DNA of 64,000 nucleotides from Alkalicella caledoniensis (GCF_014467015.1 NZ_CP058559.1:186001-250000); one strand, 5' to 3'; positions 18,334-27,593 are shown, numbered from the stretch's first letter. Translations and numbers: made by a program. Notes: generated by a model not told the origin, from the letters alone.

Positions 18334-19329
18334 TTATCCCATCCTTTTTAGTAATAATTCAGCTATTTGAACTGTGTTAGTTGCAGCACCTTTTCTTATG
18401 TTGTCGGCTACAACCCAAAGATTTAAACCATTTTCTAAACTATAATCTCTCCTTATTCTGCCTACATAGATATCATCTGTTCCATGAGCGTTGATGGCCA
18501 TAGGGTAGCTGTTATTTTCCGGGTCATCCACCACTTTTATTCCATGGCTATTTTTTAGTAACTCCACTGCTTTTTGTATCTCAAAGTCTTTCTCAAGTTC
18601 TAGGTTGACCGAGATGCTGTGACAATTTTCCACTGGGACCCTTACCGTTGTGGCAGTTATCTTTAGTGATTGATCACCTAGGATTTTTTTTGTTTCTTCT
18701 ATCATTTTTATCTCTTCTTTTGTATAACCATTTTCTAAAAATACATCTATATGTGGCAAGCAGTTATTGGCGATGGGATGTGGGTAGTTTGTAGGTGCTT
18801 CTCCCTTTAATCCCCTATGCAGATCTTCTATTCCTGCCATGCCAGATCCAGAGACTGCCTGATATGTTGAGTAGACAATACGTTTAATTTTGTATTTGTC
18901 ATGGAGCACTTTCAGTGGCACAACTGCTTGAATTGTACTACAGTTAGGATTAGCTATAATCCCCTTGTGCCATGAAACATCATCTTCATTAACTTCAGGG
19001 ACTATGAGGGGTACGTCATTTTCCATTCGCCATGCGCTGCTGTTGTCCACAACGATTATACCTTTATTTTTTGCCATAGGGGCAAACTTTCTGCTGATGT
19101 TTCCACCTGCGGAAAATAGGGCTATATCAATATTTTTGTCAAAGGAGTTTTCGTTTAGTACTTCAACTGTATATTCTTTTCCCATGAATTGTATTTTTGC
19201 GCCCTTTGATTTTTCTGAGGCAAAGAAGTATATGTTATCCACTGGGAACTGTCTTTCTTCTAGAATTTTGATGAATGTGGTTCCCACCATTCCAGTGGCG
19301 CCTATGATGGCAAGGTTTGCTTTTTTCAT
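18334..19329 (-). CDS. asd: Aspartate-semialdehyde dehydrogenase
   Basis: Reduces aspartyl phosphate to aspartate semialdehyde. 331 residues: nucleotide-binding GATGMVGTTFIKILEER, active-site Cys in IANPNCSTIQ, QAVSGSGMAG, and the active-site His in RVPVENCHSISVNLE region. ATG behind CGGAGGTG. It follows dapF in the operon but is separated from it by 317 nt that are largely a tandem repeat (19353-19668). Confidence 0.95.
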   Translation of the reverse strand: MKKANLAIIGATGMVGTTFIKILEERQFPVDNIYFFASEKSKGAKIQFMGKEYTVEVLNENSFDKNIDIALFSAGGNISRKFAPMAKNKGIIVVDNSSAWRMENDVPLIVPEVNEDDVSWHKGIIANPNCSTIQAVVPLKVLHDKYKIKRIVYSTYQAVSGSGMAGIEDLHRGLKGEAPTNYPHPIANNCLPHIDVFLENGYTKEEIKMIEETKKILGDQSLKITATTVRVPVENCHSISVNLELEKDFEIQKAVELLKNSHGIKVVDDPENNSYPMAINAHGTDDIYVGRIRRDYSLENGLNLWVVADNIRKGAATNTVQIAELLLKRMG

Positions 19330-19352
19330 TGTGATTCACCTCCGTTATGGCT

Positions 19353-19668
19353 CGTTTCGTGGGTCTGCCAACGCTGAAGCATTGGCTACAATTGGTTGGG
19401 GTGTGTACCTAGTGTGTTAGAGGGATCCTTATAGACAATCAGTTGTAGCCCATCCCTTTAGGGTGGGGGTCTTGGGTTGGTTTGTTCTGTGGGTCTACCA
19501 ACGCTGAAGCATTGGCTACAATTGGTTGGGGTGTGGGACCTAGTGTGTTAGAGGGATCCTTATAGACAATCAGTTGTAGCCCATCCCTTTAGGGTGGGGG
19601 TCTTGGGTTGGTTTGTTCTGTGGGTCTGCCAACGCTGAAGCATTGGCTACAATTGGTTGGGGTGTGGG
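19353..19668. repeat. 130-bp tandem repeat inside the lysine operon, entering the 3' end of dapF
   Basis: About 2.4 copies: ACGCTGAAGCATTGGCTACA begins at 19371, 19501 and 19632 (periods 130 and 131). Each full unit contains GGCTACAATTG and, about 80 bp on, CAGTTGTAGCC, so every unit can form a hairpin, and also a small CATCCCTTTAGGGTG palindrome. The last partial copy covers the stop and the final codons of dapF. A relic of the same repeat (GGCTGAAGCCATGGCTACAA) lies at about 24732. Confidence 0.85.
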
Positions 19669-20501
19669 TGATTATATTCTCCTCTACAGATTAGTTGTGC
19701 TGGGCCTGTCATGTAGATTCCCTTTTGTTTTTGCTCAATTGTTAGTGTGCCACCTGGCACTTGCACATTTACATTTCTTGTTGTGTGTCCTAAAAGTGAG
19801 GTAATAATCGCTGCTGCTGCTGATCCTGTTCCACAGGATAGGGTTTTTCCTACTCCCCGTTCATATGTTTTTACTTTTATATTTTCTTTGTCTAGTATTT
19901 CAGTAAAGTTTACATTAATTCTTTTGGGAAACATACTGTGAGTTTCTATTAGTTTGCCATAATGGCCAATATCTATTTGTTCTAAGTTTTCAACAATAAT
20001 CACGGCATGGAGTGTACCCATTGTTAGTATGGACATGTTAAAGTTTTGGTTTTCCACAGTGAATATTTGGTTTATATATTCTTTTATATCGACATCTAAT
20101 ATTACATCCTGTGGCTCTAGGTTAAAGTATGGCTTTCCCATATTTATGGAAACACTATTAGCTTTATTCTCCAAATGTGTTAATTTCACCTTCATTATTC
20201 CCGCTAAAGTTTCAACTTTAAAGTCTGTTGAGTCAACTATTTTGTTATCGAATACATATTTTGCAAAGCAGCGAATTCCATTTCCACACATGGGTGCTAA
20301 GCTTCCATCAGAATTATAAAAGTCCATTTTAACGTGAGCAACTTCTGATTTTTCCACAATCATCATGCCATCTGCTCCGATTCCGAAGTTGCGATGACAT
20401 ACTTTTTGGGCGAGTTCCATCTTGTTATTATATTTATTTTCTATTCCGTTAAAGATTATGAAGTCATTGCCAGTGCCGTGATATTTTTCGAAGTATAGCA
20501 T
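19647..20501 (-). CDS. dapF: Diaminopimelate epimerase
   Basis: Interconverts LL- and meso-diaminopimelate. 284 residues with both catalytic Cys: MCGNGIRCFAKY and LSCGTGSAAAA, plus the opening YFEKYHGTGNDF. ATG behind ATAGGGGGT, 12 nt after lysC. The protein's last residues (about HPHPNQL) are encoded by the partial third copy of the 130-bp repeat, so the natural C-terminus was probably replaced when the repeat arrived; the catalytic part is intact. Confidence 0.94.
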   Translation of the reverse strand: MLYFEKYHGTGNDFIIFNGIENKYNNKMELAQKVCHRNFGIGADGMMIVEKSEVAHVKMDFYNSDGSLAPMCGNGIRCFAKYVFDNKIVDSTDFKVETLAGIMKVKLTHLENKANSVSINMGKPYFNLEPQDVILDVDIKEYINQIFTVENQNFNMSILTMGTLHAVIIVENLEQIDIGHYGKLIETHSMFPKRINVNFTEILDKENIKVKTYERGVGKTLSCGTGSAAAAIITSLLGHTTRNVNVQVPGGTLTIEQKQKGIYMTGPAQLICRGEYNHPHPNQL

Positions 20502-20513
20502 GGTACTTACCCC

Positions 20514-21719
20514 CTATAGGTTAAATGTTTGGGTTATTGCGTCGATCGCCCTTTGTTTGTACTGGGTATTTATAGTATATGAAATACTGATCTCAGATGT
20601 GGTAACTTGTTTGAATTCTATTTCATTTTCTGCAAAAAGCTCAAATATTTTTGCTGCTATACCTGATTGTGTACGCATACCCATGCCCACAACTGACACT
20701 TTTGAGATGTTGCTGGCCTTTTGTAGCTCGATACAAGGGAATTTTTCTTTTAGTTCATTTAGTACTTGGTCAACTGTATATAGATCGTCCGTGGATGTTG
20801 TAAACGAGATATTTACATAACCTTCCATGGGCGATGTTTGACTTATCATATCTACTAGTACTTCTGCGCTTGCTAATTTTGTGAAGACATGGGCTATGTT
20901 TGCAGGTGAGTATGGTACCTGGTTTAGGGTTACCATTAGTACGTTGTCACTTATTGACAGTCCTGTTATGCTTCGCTGTTCCACTTTTTCATCATACTCC
21001 TTTATATATGTTCCTACTGTATCCTCAAGACTTGACGCTACATAGATTGGCACTCCATAGCGGTGTCCTATTTCCACTGATCTTGTTTCCATTACTTTAG
21101 CTCCTAGGTGTGCCATTTCTTTCATTTCTTCGTAGTTTATGACATCTAACTTTTTGGCATTTTTGCAAACCCTGGGATCTACTGAATATATTCCGTCCAC
21201 ATCTGTATAGATTTCACAGGGGCAGCCTAGTTTAGCTGCTAGGGCTACAGCTGTTGTATCACTTCCTCCCCTTCCTAGTGTGGTTATATCTCCACTTTCG
21301 TTTAATCCTTGGAAACCTGCAACTACAACAATTTTTCCTTCTTCTAGGTGTTTGTTTACTTTATCTATATCTATATCGAGAATTTTGTTTTTTGTGTGGG
21401 TTCCTTCGGTTTTTATACCTGCTTGAAAGCCTGTAAGGGATATGGATGGATAGCCAAGTTCGTTTAATATCATTGAGAGAAGGGATATGGATATTTGTTC
21501 TCCTGTGGACATGAGCATGTCTAATTCTCTTTTTGAGGGGTTTTTGCTGGCTTCTTTTGCTATGTTTATTAGTTGATTTGTTGTTTTCCCCATGGCAGAC
21601 ACTACTACTACCACTTTGTTACCTTTTTGGATCTCCTTTATTATTCTCTCAGCGATTAAACGCATTTTTTCTATTGTTTCTACTGATGAGCCTCCGTATT
21701 TTTGGACTATTGTGGACAA
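20514..21719 (-). CDS. lysC: Aspartate kinase
   Basis: First step of the aspartate family: phosphorylates L-aspartate. The family opening IVQKYGGSSVE sets the start: a TTG at 21717-21719, eight bases after AAAGGAGG, giving 401 residues. A longer in-frame start at 21902 would translate the riboswitch and is rejected. Kinase motifs VVVVSAMGKTTNQL, STGEQISISLLS and GRGGSDTTAVALA are followed by two ACT domains (from ITGLSISDNVLMVTL and VSVVGMGMRTQSG), as in lysine/threonine-controlled kinases. First gene of the DAP operon. Confidence 0.95.
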   Translation of the reverse strand: MSTIVQKYGGSSVETIEKMRLIAERIIKEIQKGNKVVVVVSAMGKTTNQLINIAKEASKNPSKRELDMLMSTGEQISISLLSMILNELGYPSISLTGFQAGIKTEGTHTKNKILDIDIDKVNKHLEEGKIVVVAGFQGLNESGDITTLGRGGSDTTAVALAAKLGCPCEIYTDVDGIYSVDPRVCKNAKKLDVINYEEMKEMAHLGAKVMETRSVEIGHRYGVPIYVASSLEDTVGTYIKEYDEKVEQRSITGLSISDNVLMVTLNQVPYSPANIAHVFTKLASAEVLVDMISQTSPMEGYVNISFTTSTDDLYTVDQVLNELKEKFPCIELQKASNISKVSVVGMGMRTQSGIAAKIFELFAENEIEFKQVTTSEISISYTINTQYKQRAIDAITQTFNL

Positions 21720-21805
21720 GATGTGTGCCTCCTTTAAGTTGTTTTGCTTTAGGGTTTGGCCTACTAGCTCTTTTTTGTGTTTTACAAGCAATTTTTTCCA
21801 GGTAT

Positions 21806-21840
21806 TAAAAATAGCCATGAGCAAAAGGCTCATGGCTATA
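21806..21840 (-). terminator. Attenuator hairpin of the lysine riboswitch
   Basis: Perfect 12-bp stem ATAGCCATGAGC (21811-21822) / GCTCATGGCTAT (21828-21839) followed by TTTTTAA on the minus strand, placed between the aptamer and lysC. It is expected to form when lysine is bound and stop transcription. Confidence 0.92.
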
Positions 21841-21865
21841 TGTATGTATACAGCTTCCTTTTGCC

Positions 21866-22018
21866 CCAACGCGAGAAAGTGCTCCATTAGAAAATTGGGC
21901 AATCTTCTAATGACAGGACTATATCTATTAAATATAGCCCCAATACTTTAAGTATTTCGGCGACTGTCCCTTTCACCAATTGCTTGGTTACTATTTACAT
22001 ATCGCACCCCTTTAACGC
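21866..22018 (-). ncRNA. Lysine riboswitch (L box) upstream of lysC
   Basis: The minus strand carries the conserved L-box elements in order: GGGGTGCGATA, GTGAAAGGGACAG, TCGCCGAAA, TATTGGGGCTATA, CTGTCATTAG and CTAATGGAGCACT, closed by pairing of the two ends (GCGTTAAAG... / ...CTTTCTCGCG). A σA-type promoter lies upstream and an intrinsic terminator downstream. It should switch off the eight-gene operon when lysine is plentiful. Confidence 0.93.
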
Positions 22019-22047
22019 ATTGTTTAGTTATTAAGTTGTTGGTATTA

Positions 22048-22076
22048 ACATTAGCATAGTTTTTTTGTGTAGTCAA
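22048..22076 (-). promoter_or_regulatory. Promoter of the lysine operon
   Basis: On the minus strand TTGACT (22071-22076), 17-bp spacer, TAATGT (22048-22053). Placed about 30 bp before the first conserved base of the lysine aptamer. Confidence 0.75.
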
Positions 22077-22104
22077 TTGTTTTTTTGTGGGGGGATTAAA
22101 GTTC

Positions 22105-23190
22105 AAGGGAGCCTAACGCGGATTTTTAATGGAGATTACGCGGATTACGCGGATTTTTGGGTGGGTGTGGGGGTCTTTTTTTATTGGCTACGGAAACTTC
22201 TACTTGTTGCTACATGCTGGGTCTAAGGGCAGGGATTTCTGCTGCTACATGCTGGGTCTTATTTTTTTAGGTTTTTTGGTATGTGGGTAGTTATGATTTT
22301 GTTTTCTACTTTTAGTATTGTGGTTGTATTTAGTTTAACGGAAACGTGTTTTATAAGTAATTATGCTGGGTCAAGGGCCTGGGCGGAAACGTCTATATTC
22401 TGTAAGCATGCTGGGTCGGGAATCTTATTTAAAATTGACATTTGTTATTTCTTTTGGACCCAGCATGTAGCACTTAGTGTAGTGTAGTTTGACCCAGCAT
22501 GTTTACAGAATGTGGAGGTTACGGTGAGCTAATTATTGTCTTCGACCCTACTTACATAACTCTTGGTGAAAATTGGTGGATGTTTTTGTTGGTGACGATG
22601 GTGCAGAAGGTTTTGGTGTTTTAGTGTAATTAGCATAGAGGCTCTTAGTGAAGTTAGTGACAAGTTTCTAAATTTCAAAACATGCCTCACACTATCTTTC
22701 ACTAAAATGCTCTGCACTATATAAAATCTTAGTAATAAAGATCCCACCTTATTTATTGGACCCAGCATGTAGCATTTAGTGGAGTGCAGTTTGACCCAGC
22801 ATGTTTACAGTATGAGGAAGCTAATGATTGTCTTCGACCCTACTTACATAGCTCTTGGTGCATATTGGTGTGATTTTTGTTGGTGACGATGGTGTCCGAT
22901 GGCTTAAACGCTTAGGTTAATACATGCTGGGATACATATGTATGAGAATCTCGCGGTTTAATACATAAGGTCAAATTTCTATTGTAAACCTGCTCCACAC
23001 TATCCTTCACTAAAGGGCTCAACACTATATAAAAACTTAGTAATTAAGACCCCACTTCCATAGCTCTTGGTGTAAATTGGTGCATGTTTTTGTTGGTGTC
23101 AGATGGTGTCAGATGGTGTCAGATGGTTTTATTGTTTTAGTGTCAATTAGTATAGAGACATTTAGTGGAGTTAGTGGCTAGATTTTTATT
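22105..23190 (+). repeat. Repeat cluster 4
   Basis: Same modules as cluster 3: CCTAACGCGGATT / ATTACGCGGATTACGCGG, TTGGCTACGGAAACTTCTAC arm, ATGCTGGGTC motifs at about 22212, 22246, 22362 and 22407, inverted GACCCAGCATG at about 22459 and 22492, GGAGGTTACGGTGAGCTAA, GGTG and CTCACACTATC modules, a second inverted pair at about 22760 and 22793, CTGGGATACATATGTATGAGAATC, and a triple TCAGATGGTG at about 23098-23128. It fills the lysC-mgtE gap. Confidence 0.8.
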
Positions 23191-23220
23191 CTTTAAATGC
23201 GAATGCGATGTTTTAAAACA

Positions 23221-23244
23221 AAAAACCCGACTTTCGTCGGGTTT
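23221..23244 (-). terminator. Terminator of mgtE
   Basis: AAACCCGAC (23223-23231) / GTCGGGTTT (23236-23244), loop of four, T-rich on the minus-strand 3' side. The stem begins inside the mgtE stop codon. Confidence 0.9.
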
Positions 23245-24598
23245 ACATTAGTTTATCCATGAAAATTGTTGCGATGTAGAAGTATATCATAAGGCCTGTT
23301 ACGTCTTTTATTGTTGTTACAAATGGTCCTGCTGTAACTGCTGGATCTATTCCTCTTTTGGTGAAGAAGATTGGTATTATTGTTCCAATGGTTGTGGCTA
23401 GAATTACTGTACACACCATTGATATACCCACAACAAAACCTAGTAGTGGTGACCCTTGCCACAGGGTTGCTGCTATGGAAACAGTTATACCACATATAAT
23501 ACCCATAAGAATTCCAACTTTAATTTCTTTGAAGAAGTATTTGAACATGACACTTTCTGGTATCTCTCCTGTGGCAACACCACGGACAAATACTGTTGAA
23601 CTTTGTGCACCTACATTTCCACCCATATCCATTATAACTGGCATGAAAAAGGCTAGGGCAACAACTGCATCGATGGTTTCCTCGAAGAATGAAATAATAC
23701 TTCCTGAAAAAAGGCCACCAAGTAGACATATTATCAGCCAAGGTAATCTTGTTTTTGCTATGGATACTACAGTTGCATCAATCAAAGAAGAACCTTCTAC
23801 TTCAGATGCACCAACTAAGTGTAGGATGTCCTCTGTTGTTTCTTCTTCTATTACGTCCATGACATCGTCAACTGTGATTATACCTAATAGCTTATTTCCT
23901 TCATCTACAACTGGTACCGCTAGAAAGTTATATTTTTGGACTAAGTGAGCAACCTCTTCTTGATCAGTATTGGCCTGAACACTTAGTACTGTTGTTCTCA
24001 TTATTTCACTTAACACTTCTTCATCTTGTGAGACAATAAGTTCCCTTAAAGAAACAACGCCAGCTAGTTTGTCATTTTCATCAACTGTGTAAAGGTAGTA
24101 AACAGTTTCAGCTGATGGAGCTACTTCCCGTAGCTTTGTTATTGCTTCTTTTACAGTTATAGTTTCTTTAAATGATATAAACTCGGTGGTCATGATACCA
24201 CCAGCAGAGTCTTTTGGGTATTCTAGAAGGCCTTTTACTTCCTCTTGATCATCTTTTTGCATATAGCTAATAATACCTTCGGCAATATCATCATCTAGTT
24301 CTCCTAAAAGGTCAGTCATGTCATCGTAAGGCATTTCAGATAACATGTCAGCAGCAATCTTCGGAGAAAGTAGGGCAACTGCTTTTGCTGATTCTTCTAA
24401 TTCCATCTCTCCTAGTATGAGAGCTGCCTCTTCGTTGTTAAGCAGGCTAAAGACTTCTATGGTTTCCTCTTTGGATAGACGATAGATCTGTTCCGCAAGG
24501 TCTTGGGGTAGTAGGTCGTCTAGTATATCCGTTCGTTCTTTGTCTCTTATTCTTAAGTAGCGTATGATTTTTTCCCATGCTGATTTTTCCATTACCAT
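23243..24598 (-). CDS. mgtE: Magnesium transporter MgtE
   Basis: Mg2+-gated channel in the cytoplasmic membrane. The 451 residues show the N domain of helical repeats (DLLPQDLAEQIYRLSKEE, AADMLSEMPYDDMTDLLGELDDD), two CBS domains (MRTTVLSVQANTDQEEV, GIITVDDVMDVIEEE) and five membrane helices with the pore-lining acidic helix region (PVIMDMGGNVGAQSSTVFVRG). ATG at 24598 behind GGGGTGAG; an upstream in-frame start at 24631 lacks a ribosome site. An M-box riboswitch with terminator and its own promoter lie directly upstream, so expression should fall when Mg2+ is high. Confidence 0.95.
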   Translation of the reverse strand: MVMEKSAWEKIIRYLRIRDKERTDILDDLLPQDLAEQIYRLSKEETIEVFSLLNNEEAALILGEMELEESAKAVALLSPKIAADMLSEMPYDDMTDLLGELDDDIAEGIISYMQKDDQEEVKGLLEYPKDSAGGIMTTEFISFKETITVKEAITKLREVAPSAETVYYLYTVDENDKLAGVVSLRELIVSQDEEVLSEIMRTTVLSVQANTDQEEVAHLVQKYNFLAVPVVDEGNKLLGIITVDDVMDVIEEETTEDILHLVGASEVEGSSLIDATVVSIAKTRLPWLIICLLGGLFSGSIISFFEETIDAVVALAFFMPVIMDMGGNVGAQSSTVFVRGVATGEIPESVMFKYFFKEIKVGILMGIICGITVSIAATLWQGSPLLGFVVGISMVCTVILATTIGTIIPIFFTKRGIDPAVTAGPFVTTIKDVTGLMIYFYIATIFMDKLM

Positions 24599-24654
24599 AT
24601 TGCTCACCCCTTTGTGGTTAATGCAGGACAACTCTAATGAGTTATTAGTTTTTA

Positions 24655-24762
24655 ATTGTTAGTTTCCAGTTATTAGTTTTTGCTTATTAGTTTATAATTA
24701 TTAGTTTGTGTGTATTTAGCTCCGGTCACCAAGGCTGAAGCCATGGCTACAATTGAAATAAC
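24655..24762. repeat. TTATTAGTTT tandem and hairpin-repeat relic
   Basis: Five or so imperfect copies of TTATTAGTTT-like units (24655-24705), then ACCAAGGCTGAAGCCATGGC, which matches the core of the 130-bp repeat at 19353-19668. Confidence 0.5.
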
Positions 24763-24766
24763 TAAT

Positions 24767-24803
24767 TAAAAATGCCTTCCTCATTTTATAATGAGGAAGG
24801 CAT
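24767..24803 (-). terminator. Expression-platform terminator of the M-box
   Basis: Perfect 14-bp stem ATGCCTTCCTCATT (24772-24785) / AATGAGGAAGGCAT (24790-24803) with TTTTTAAT after it on the minus strand, between aptamer and mgtE. Confidence 0.92.
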
Positions 24804-24825
24804 GTTAAGGGCACACAAAAAAGCC

Positions 24826-24998
24826 AGGCTGCCTACCTCATACGTTTGAGTTTCAGCACTATATGACGTAGAGTTTTCACTCAGCTGTGTTAAGCATGCC
24901 TTATTTCGGCAAGTGCCTGTTCTACCCATTGGTGTCTCTAGACATTTCTGGGCAACAGCCTATGTTCATATAGTAGCCTCACCTAACGAGGTGTCCTA
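24826..24998 (-). ncRNA. M-box (ykoK leader) magnesium riboswitch
   Basis: Minus strand shows the M-box consensus blocks in order: CTCGTTAGGTGAGGCTACTA, ATAGGCTGTTGCCCAGAAAT, CACCAATGGGTAGAACAGGC, CTTGCCGAAATAAGGCATG, CAGCTGAGTGAAAACTCTAC and TATAGTGCTGAAACTCAA. It precedes mgtE and is followed by an intrinsic terminator, the standard arrangement for Mg2+-controlled termination. Confidence 0.95.
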
Positions 24999-25003
24999 TT
25001 TAC

Positions 25004-25031
25004 AGTTTAACATTTAATAAGTGTTTGTCAA
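25004..25031 (-). promoter_or_regulatory. Promoter of the M-box/mgtE transcript
   Basis: TTGACA (25026-25031) directly follows the stop codon of the primase-helicase gene; 16-bp spacer; TAAACT (25004-25009). The start would fall a few bases before the M-box. Confidence 0.75.
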
Positions 25032-27578
25032 CTACCTTGGGGCACTTTTTTCCAGCGACTCCCCTTGGGGATCTATATAGCGTAGGTATCTGTCATCGAA
25101 GATAAGTGTGGCAGTACCTGTTTTACCAGTCCTGTTTTTTGCTATTATTACCTCTACTTCGTTTTCTCTACCTTCTGCTTTAGCCTCTTCGAAGGCCTCA
25201 AGGTTTTGTCTAGCATGACGGTATAAAAATACTATCATATCGGCAAATTCCTCGATGTTACCAGACTCCCTTAGGTCAGATACCTGGGGTCTTTTATCCT
25301 GTCGTGAGGAGTAGTTACGATTTATCTGTGAAAGAAGTATGATAGGTACATCTAGTTCTGATGCAAGGTTTCTTAGTTGAAGTACTATATCTCCAACTGC
25401 CCTTGCTGTAGTTGTATTTCCACCCTCAGGAATTGCGATTGTTTGAAGGTAGTCGATTACAACAAGGCCTAGACCACCCATTTGTGCTTTCATTCTTCTA
25501 AGCCTAGCACGAATCTGGGATACGTTTATACCCCTTTCGTCACTTATTCTTAGGGGCAGGTTGTATAGCAAGTTTAGTTTTTCCGAAAACTCGTAGAATT
25601 CTTTGTCGCTAAGGTTACCCTGTTCATATGCCTGATTATCAATCATTAACTCACCTATGATAAGCCTGTCCATAATCTCTTGGGCACTCATCTCAAGACT
25701 TACAAAGGCCACTGGTAGGTTTCTTTTTATAACGTTTCTTACCATACTAAGACTGAAAGCTGTTTTACCTGTAGATGTGGCAGCTGCTAGTATGATAAGA
25801 TGTTTATTTTTAAAACCATTTGTTAGATCATCCAGTGACATGTATCCCGTCAATAGACCCCTAGACACTAGACCTTCTTTTCTTTTTACGTACTCTTCTA
25901 GTCTATTTGCTAGAAGTTCGTTAATGTCGAAGATGGTTTTTGATGAGTTGTTTATATCTGTTGCTTGGAAGATTTTTTCTTGGGCTTGGGATGAGATGCT
26001 GTCTATGGTTTCTTCGTTGTCTTCATTGGTTATCATTTCCCCTATATCTTCTACAGCTGTAAATAGCTTGCGTTTTAGATACAGGTTTTTCATTATCTCA
26101 ATTGTCTTACCTATTTCATTTACTGGTGGAGCATTTGATGTCAGACGAGTGAACAAATTGTTTATGTTATCTAGGGAATCGTCCTTTAGTAAGTCGAGGT
26201 ATAATTGGGTTCTTGATACCTCACCATTTGTTTGGTACTGCTTAAGGATGTTTTCATAGATATATTTGTTATTTTGTTTATAGAAGAATTCAGGTAGTAA
26301 AACGTCTGCAACATCGTCTATTTTTGCTGGATTTTCTATGAGTATGCCCAGTACTTGTTCTTCAACGAAGTTGTTGTGGGGTGCATTTTCTCTTTGCTTT
26401 TTAGTGGCTAATTGTAAATACTCTTTTACTTGGGAGATTGGTTTAGACCAGCGATTTGCAAGATATGTCACCAAGTCTTGTACTATCATCATGTCATAGA
26501 CATTTGTAGCTACATAATCCTTTGCCAAGCTATATTCTTTTTCTACGGTGCTTTGCTCATTTAGCAAATGTTTTAAGATGAAGAAATCTGCACTAACTGT
26601 TTTTTCCATTATTTCTTGAATACCAGCTTTACCTTGGGCTTTTAAGACATCATTCATATCTTTAAAGGGGTATTCTGGTACTGCAACCCTTACATCTAAG
26701 GTAGGGTCTTCTTCCATGAGAAGCTTTTTGTTTTTTTCTACACTTTTAAGTCCCGTCGGGTCATTGTCTGGTACTAGTACTATGGTTTTCCGGCTTTTTA
26801 GTTCTTTTGCCTTGCACAGTTTTGCGATTATTTTGGCTTGTTGTTCTGTAAGTGAGTCTCTCATTACACCTACGGCACTTTTAAATCCAGCTTCCCAAAG
26901 ACTAATAACGTCAAAGTAGCCTTCAAGTACATATAGTGTGTCCTCTAGCTCTCTCCTGGCCTGATATAGGTTATATAGGAGTTCCCCTTTGTTGAAGATC
27001 TCATCGTTTCTTGAGTTTTTGTATTTTGGTTCCACACCTTCATCTAAAAATCTGTTACTAAAGCCTACAACTTTACCCATGCCATCATGTATAGGTATAA
27101 CTATGGCGTTATTTGACTCACTATAGCCTAGTTGGAAGGCTTCAAGGGCTTCTAAGGAAAAGCCTCTACCTTTTAGATAGGATTTACCGGTGTTTTCTGT
27201 GGATACCATTTTCTCTTTAGTAGTATCTAACTGTTTTTGGTTTTGTTGTATCTTAGCTTGTTTCTGTCTGTATAGTGCTGGGTCTATGGAGTTAACTTTT
27301 ATACCTGCTTTTTCTCCAAGGAATTCCATGGCTTCGTTAAAGTCGTAATTGTAATAGTCTTTAACAAAGTCTAATACTCCCCCTCCTGCTTTACAACCGA
27401 AACAATAAAAACTTTGGGTTTCGTCATATACAGTTAAGGAGGGAGTATCTTTATCGTTGTGCAATACACATTTACCTTGGTGAAGGGTGCCTTTTTTTTG
27501 TAGTTTAGTGTATTGGCCTATAAAATCCACTATATTTACTTTATCTTTTATTTCATTTAGTAATGCTTCATAGTTCAA
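25032..27578 (-). CDS. DnaG-DnaB fusion: primase and replicative helicase in one chain
   Basis: A single 848-residue protein holding both primosome enzymes. Residues 1-100: CHC2 zinc finger (Cys37, His40, Cys59, Cys62). About 130-320: primase core with TOPRIM acids Glu219 (LEGYFD) and Asp271/Asp273 (PDNDPTG). About 400-545: DnaB N-terminal helical domain (EEQVLGILIENPAKIDDVAD). About 570-840: RecA-fold helicase with Walker A ATSTGKTAF, Glu629 in FVSLEMS, Walker B LVVIDYLQ, and the NRTGKTG arginine-finger region. All catalytic residues are present. The DnaG helicase-binding tail is replaced by the helicase itself. TTG start behind GGGGGAGA. It ends an operon with a DnaI-type loader and a DnaD/DnaB-like initiator; no phage genes adjoin. 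Phage T7 gp4 and Twinkle have the same order, but whether separate dnaG and dnaB exist elsewhere cannot be seen here. Confidence 0.92.
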   Translation of the reverse strand: MNYEALLNEIKDKVNIVDFIGQYTKLQKKGTLHQGKCVLHNDKDTPSLTVYDETQSFYCFGCKAGGGVLDFVKDYYNYDFNEAMEFLGEKAGIKVNSIDPALYRQKQAKIQQNQKQLDTTKEKMVSTENTGKSYLKGRGFSLEALEAFQLGYSESNNAIVIPIHDGMGKVVGFSNRFLDEGVEPKYKNSRNDEIFNKGELLYNLYQARRELEDTLYVLEGYFDVISLWEAGFKSAVGVMRDSLTEQQAKIIAKLCKAKELKSRKTIVLVPDNDPTGLKSVEKNKKLLMEEDPTLDVRVAVPEYPFKDMNDVLKAQGKAGIQEIMEKTVSADFFILKHLLNEQSTVEKEYSLAKDYVATNVYDMMIVQDLVTYLANRWSKPISQVKEYLQLATKKQRENAPHNNFVEEQVLGILIENPAKIDDVADVLLPEFFYKQNNKYIYENILKQYQTNGEVSRTQLYLDLLKDDSLDNINNLFTRLTSNAPPVNEIGKTIEIMKNLYLKRKLFTAVEDIGEMITNEDNEETIDSISSQAQEKIFQATDINNSSKTIFDINELLANRLEEYVKRKEGLVSRGLLTGYMSLDDLTNGFKNKHLIILAAATSTGKTAFSLSMVRNVIKRNLPVAFVSLEMSAQEIMDRLIIGELMIDNQAYEQGNLSDKEFYEFSEKLNLLYNLPLRISDERGINVSQIRARLRRMKAQMGGLGLVVIDYLQTIAIPEGGNTTTARAVGDIVLQLRNLASELDVPIILLSQINRNYSSRQDKRPQVSDLRESGNIEEFADMIVFLYRHARQNLEAFEEAKAEGRENEVEVIIAKNRTGKTGTATLIFDDRYLRYIDPQGESLEKSAPR

Positions 27579-27593
27579 TTAGTCTCCCCCTCC

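Noticed and set aside
20514-21902. Long form of LysC starting at 21902
   Set aside because: The extra 61 residues are a translation of the riboswitch aptamer and its terminator; a TTG with AAAGGAGG at 21719 matches the family start.
23358-23948. 196-codon plus-strand frame opposite mgtE, and a 200-codon frame at 25657-26259 opposite the primase-helicase gene
   Set aside because: Both are antisense to well-supported genes, have no ribosome site and match no family.
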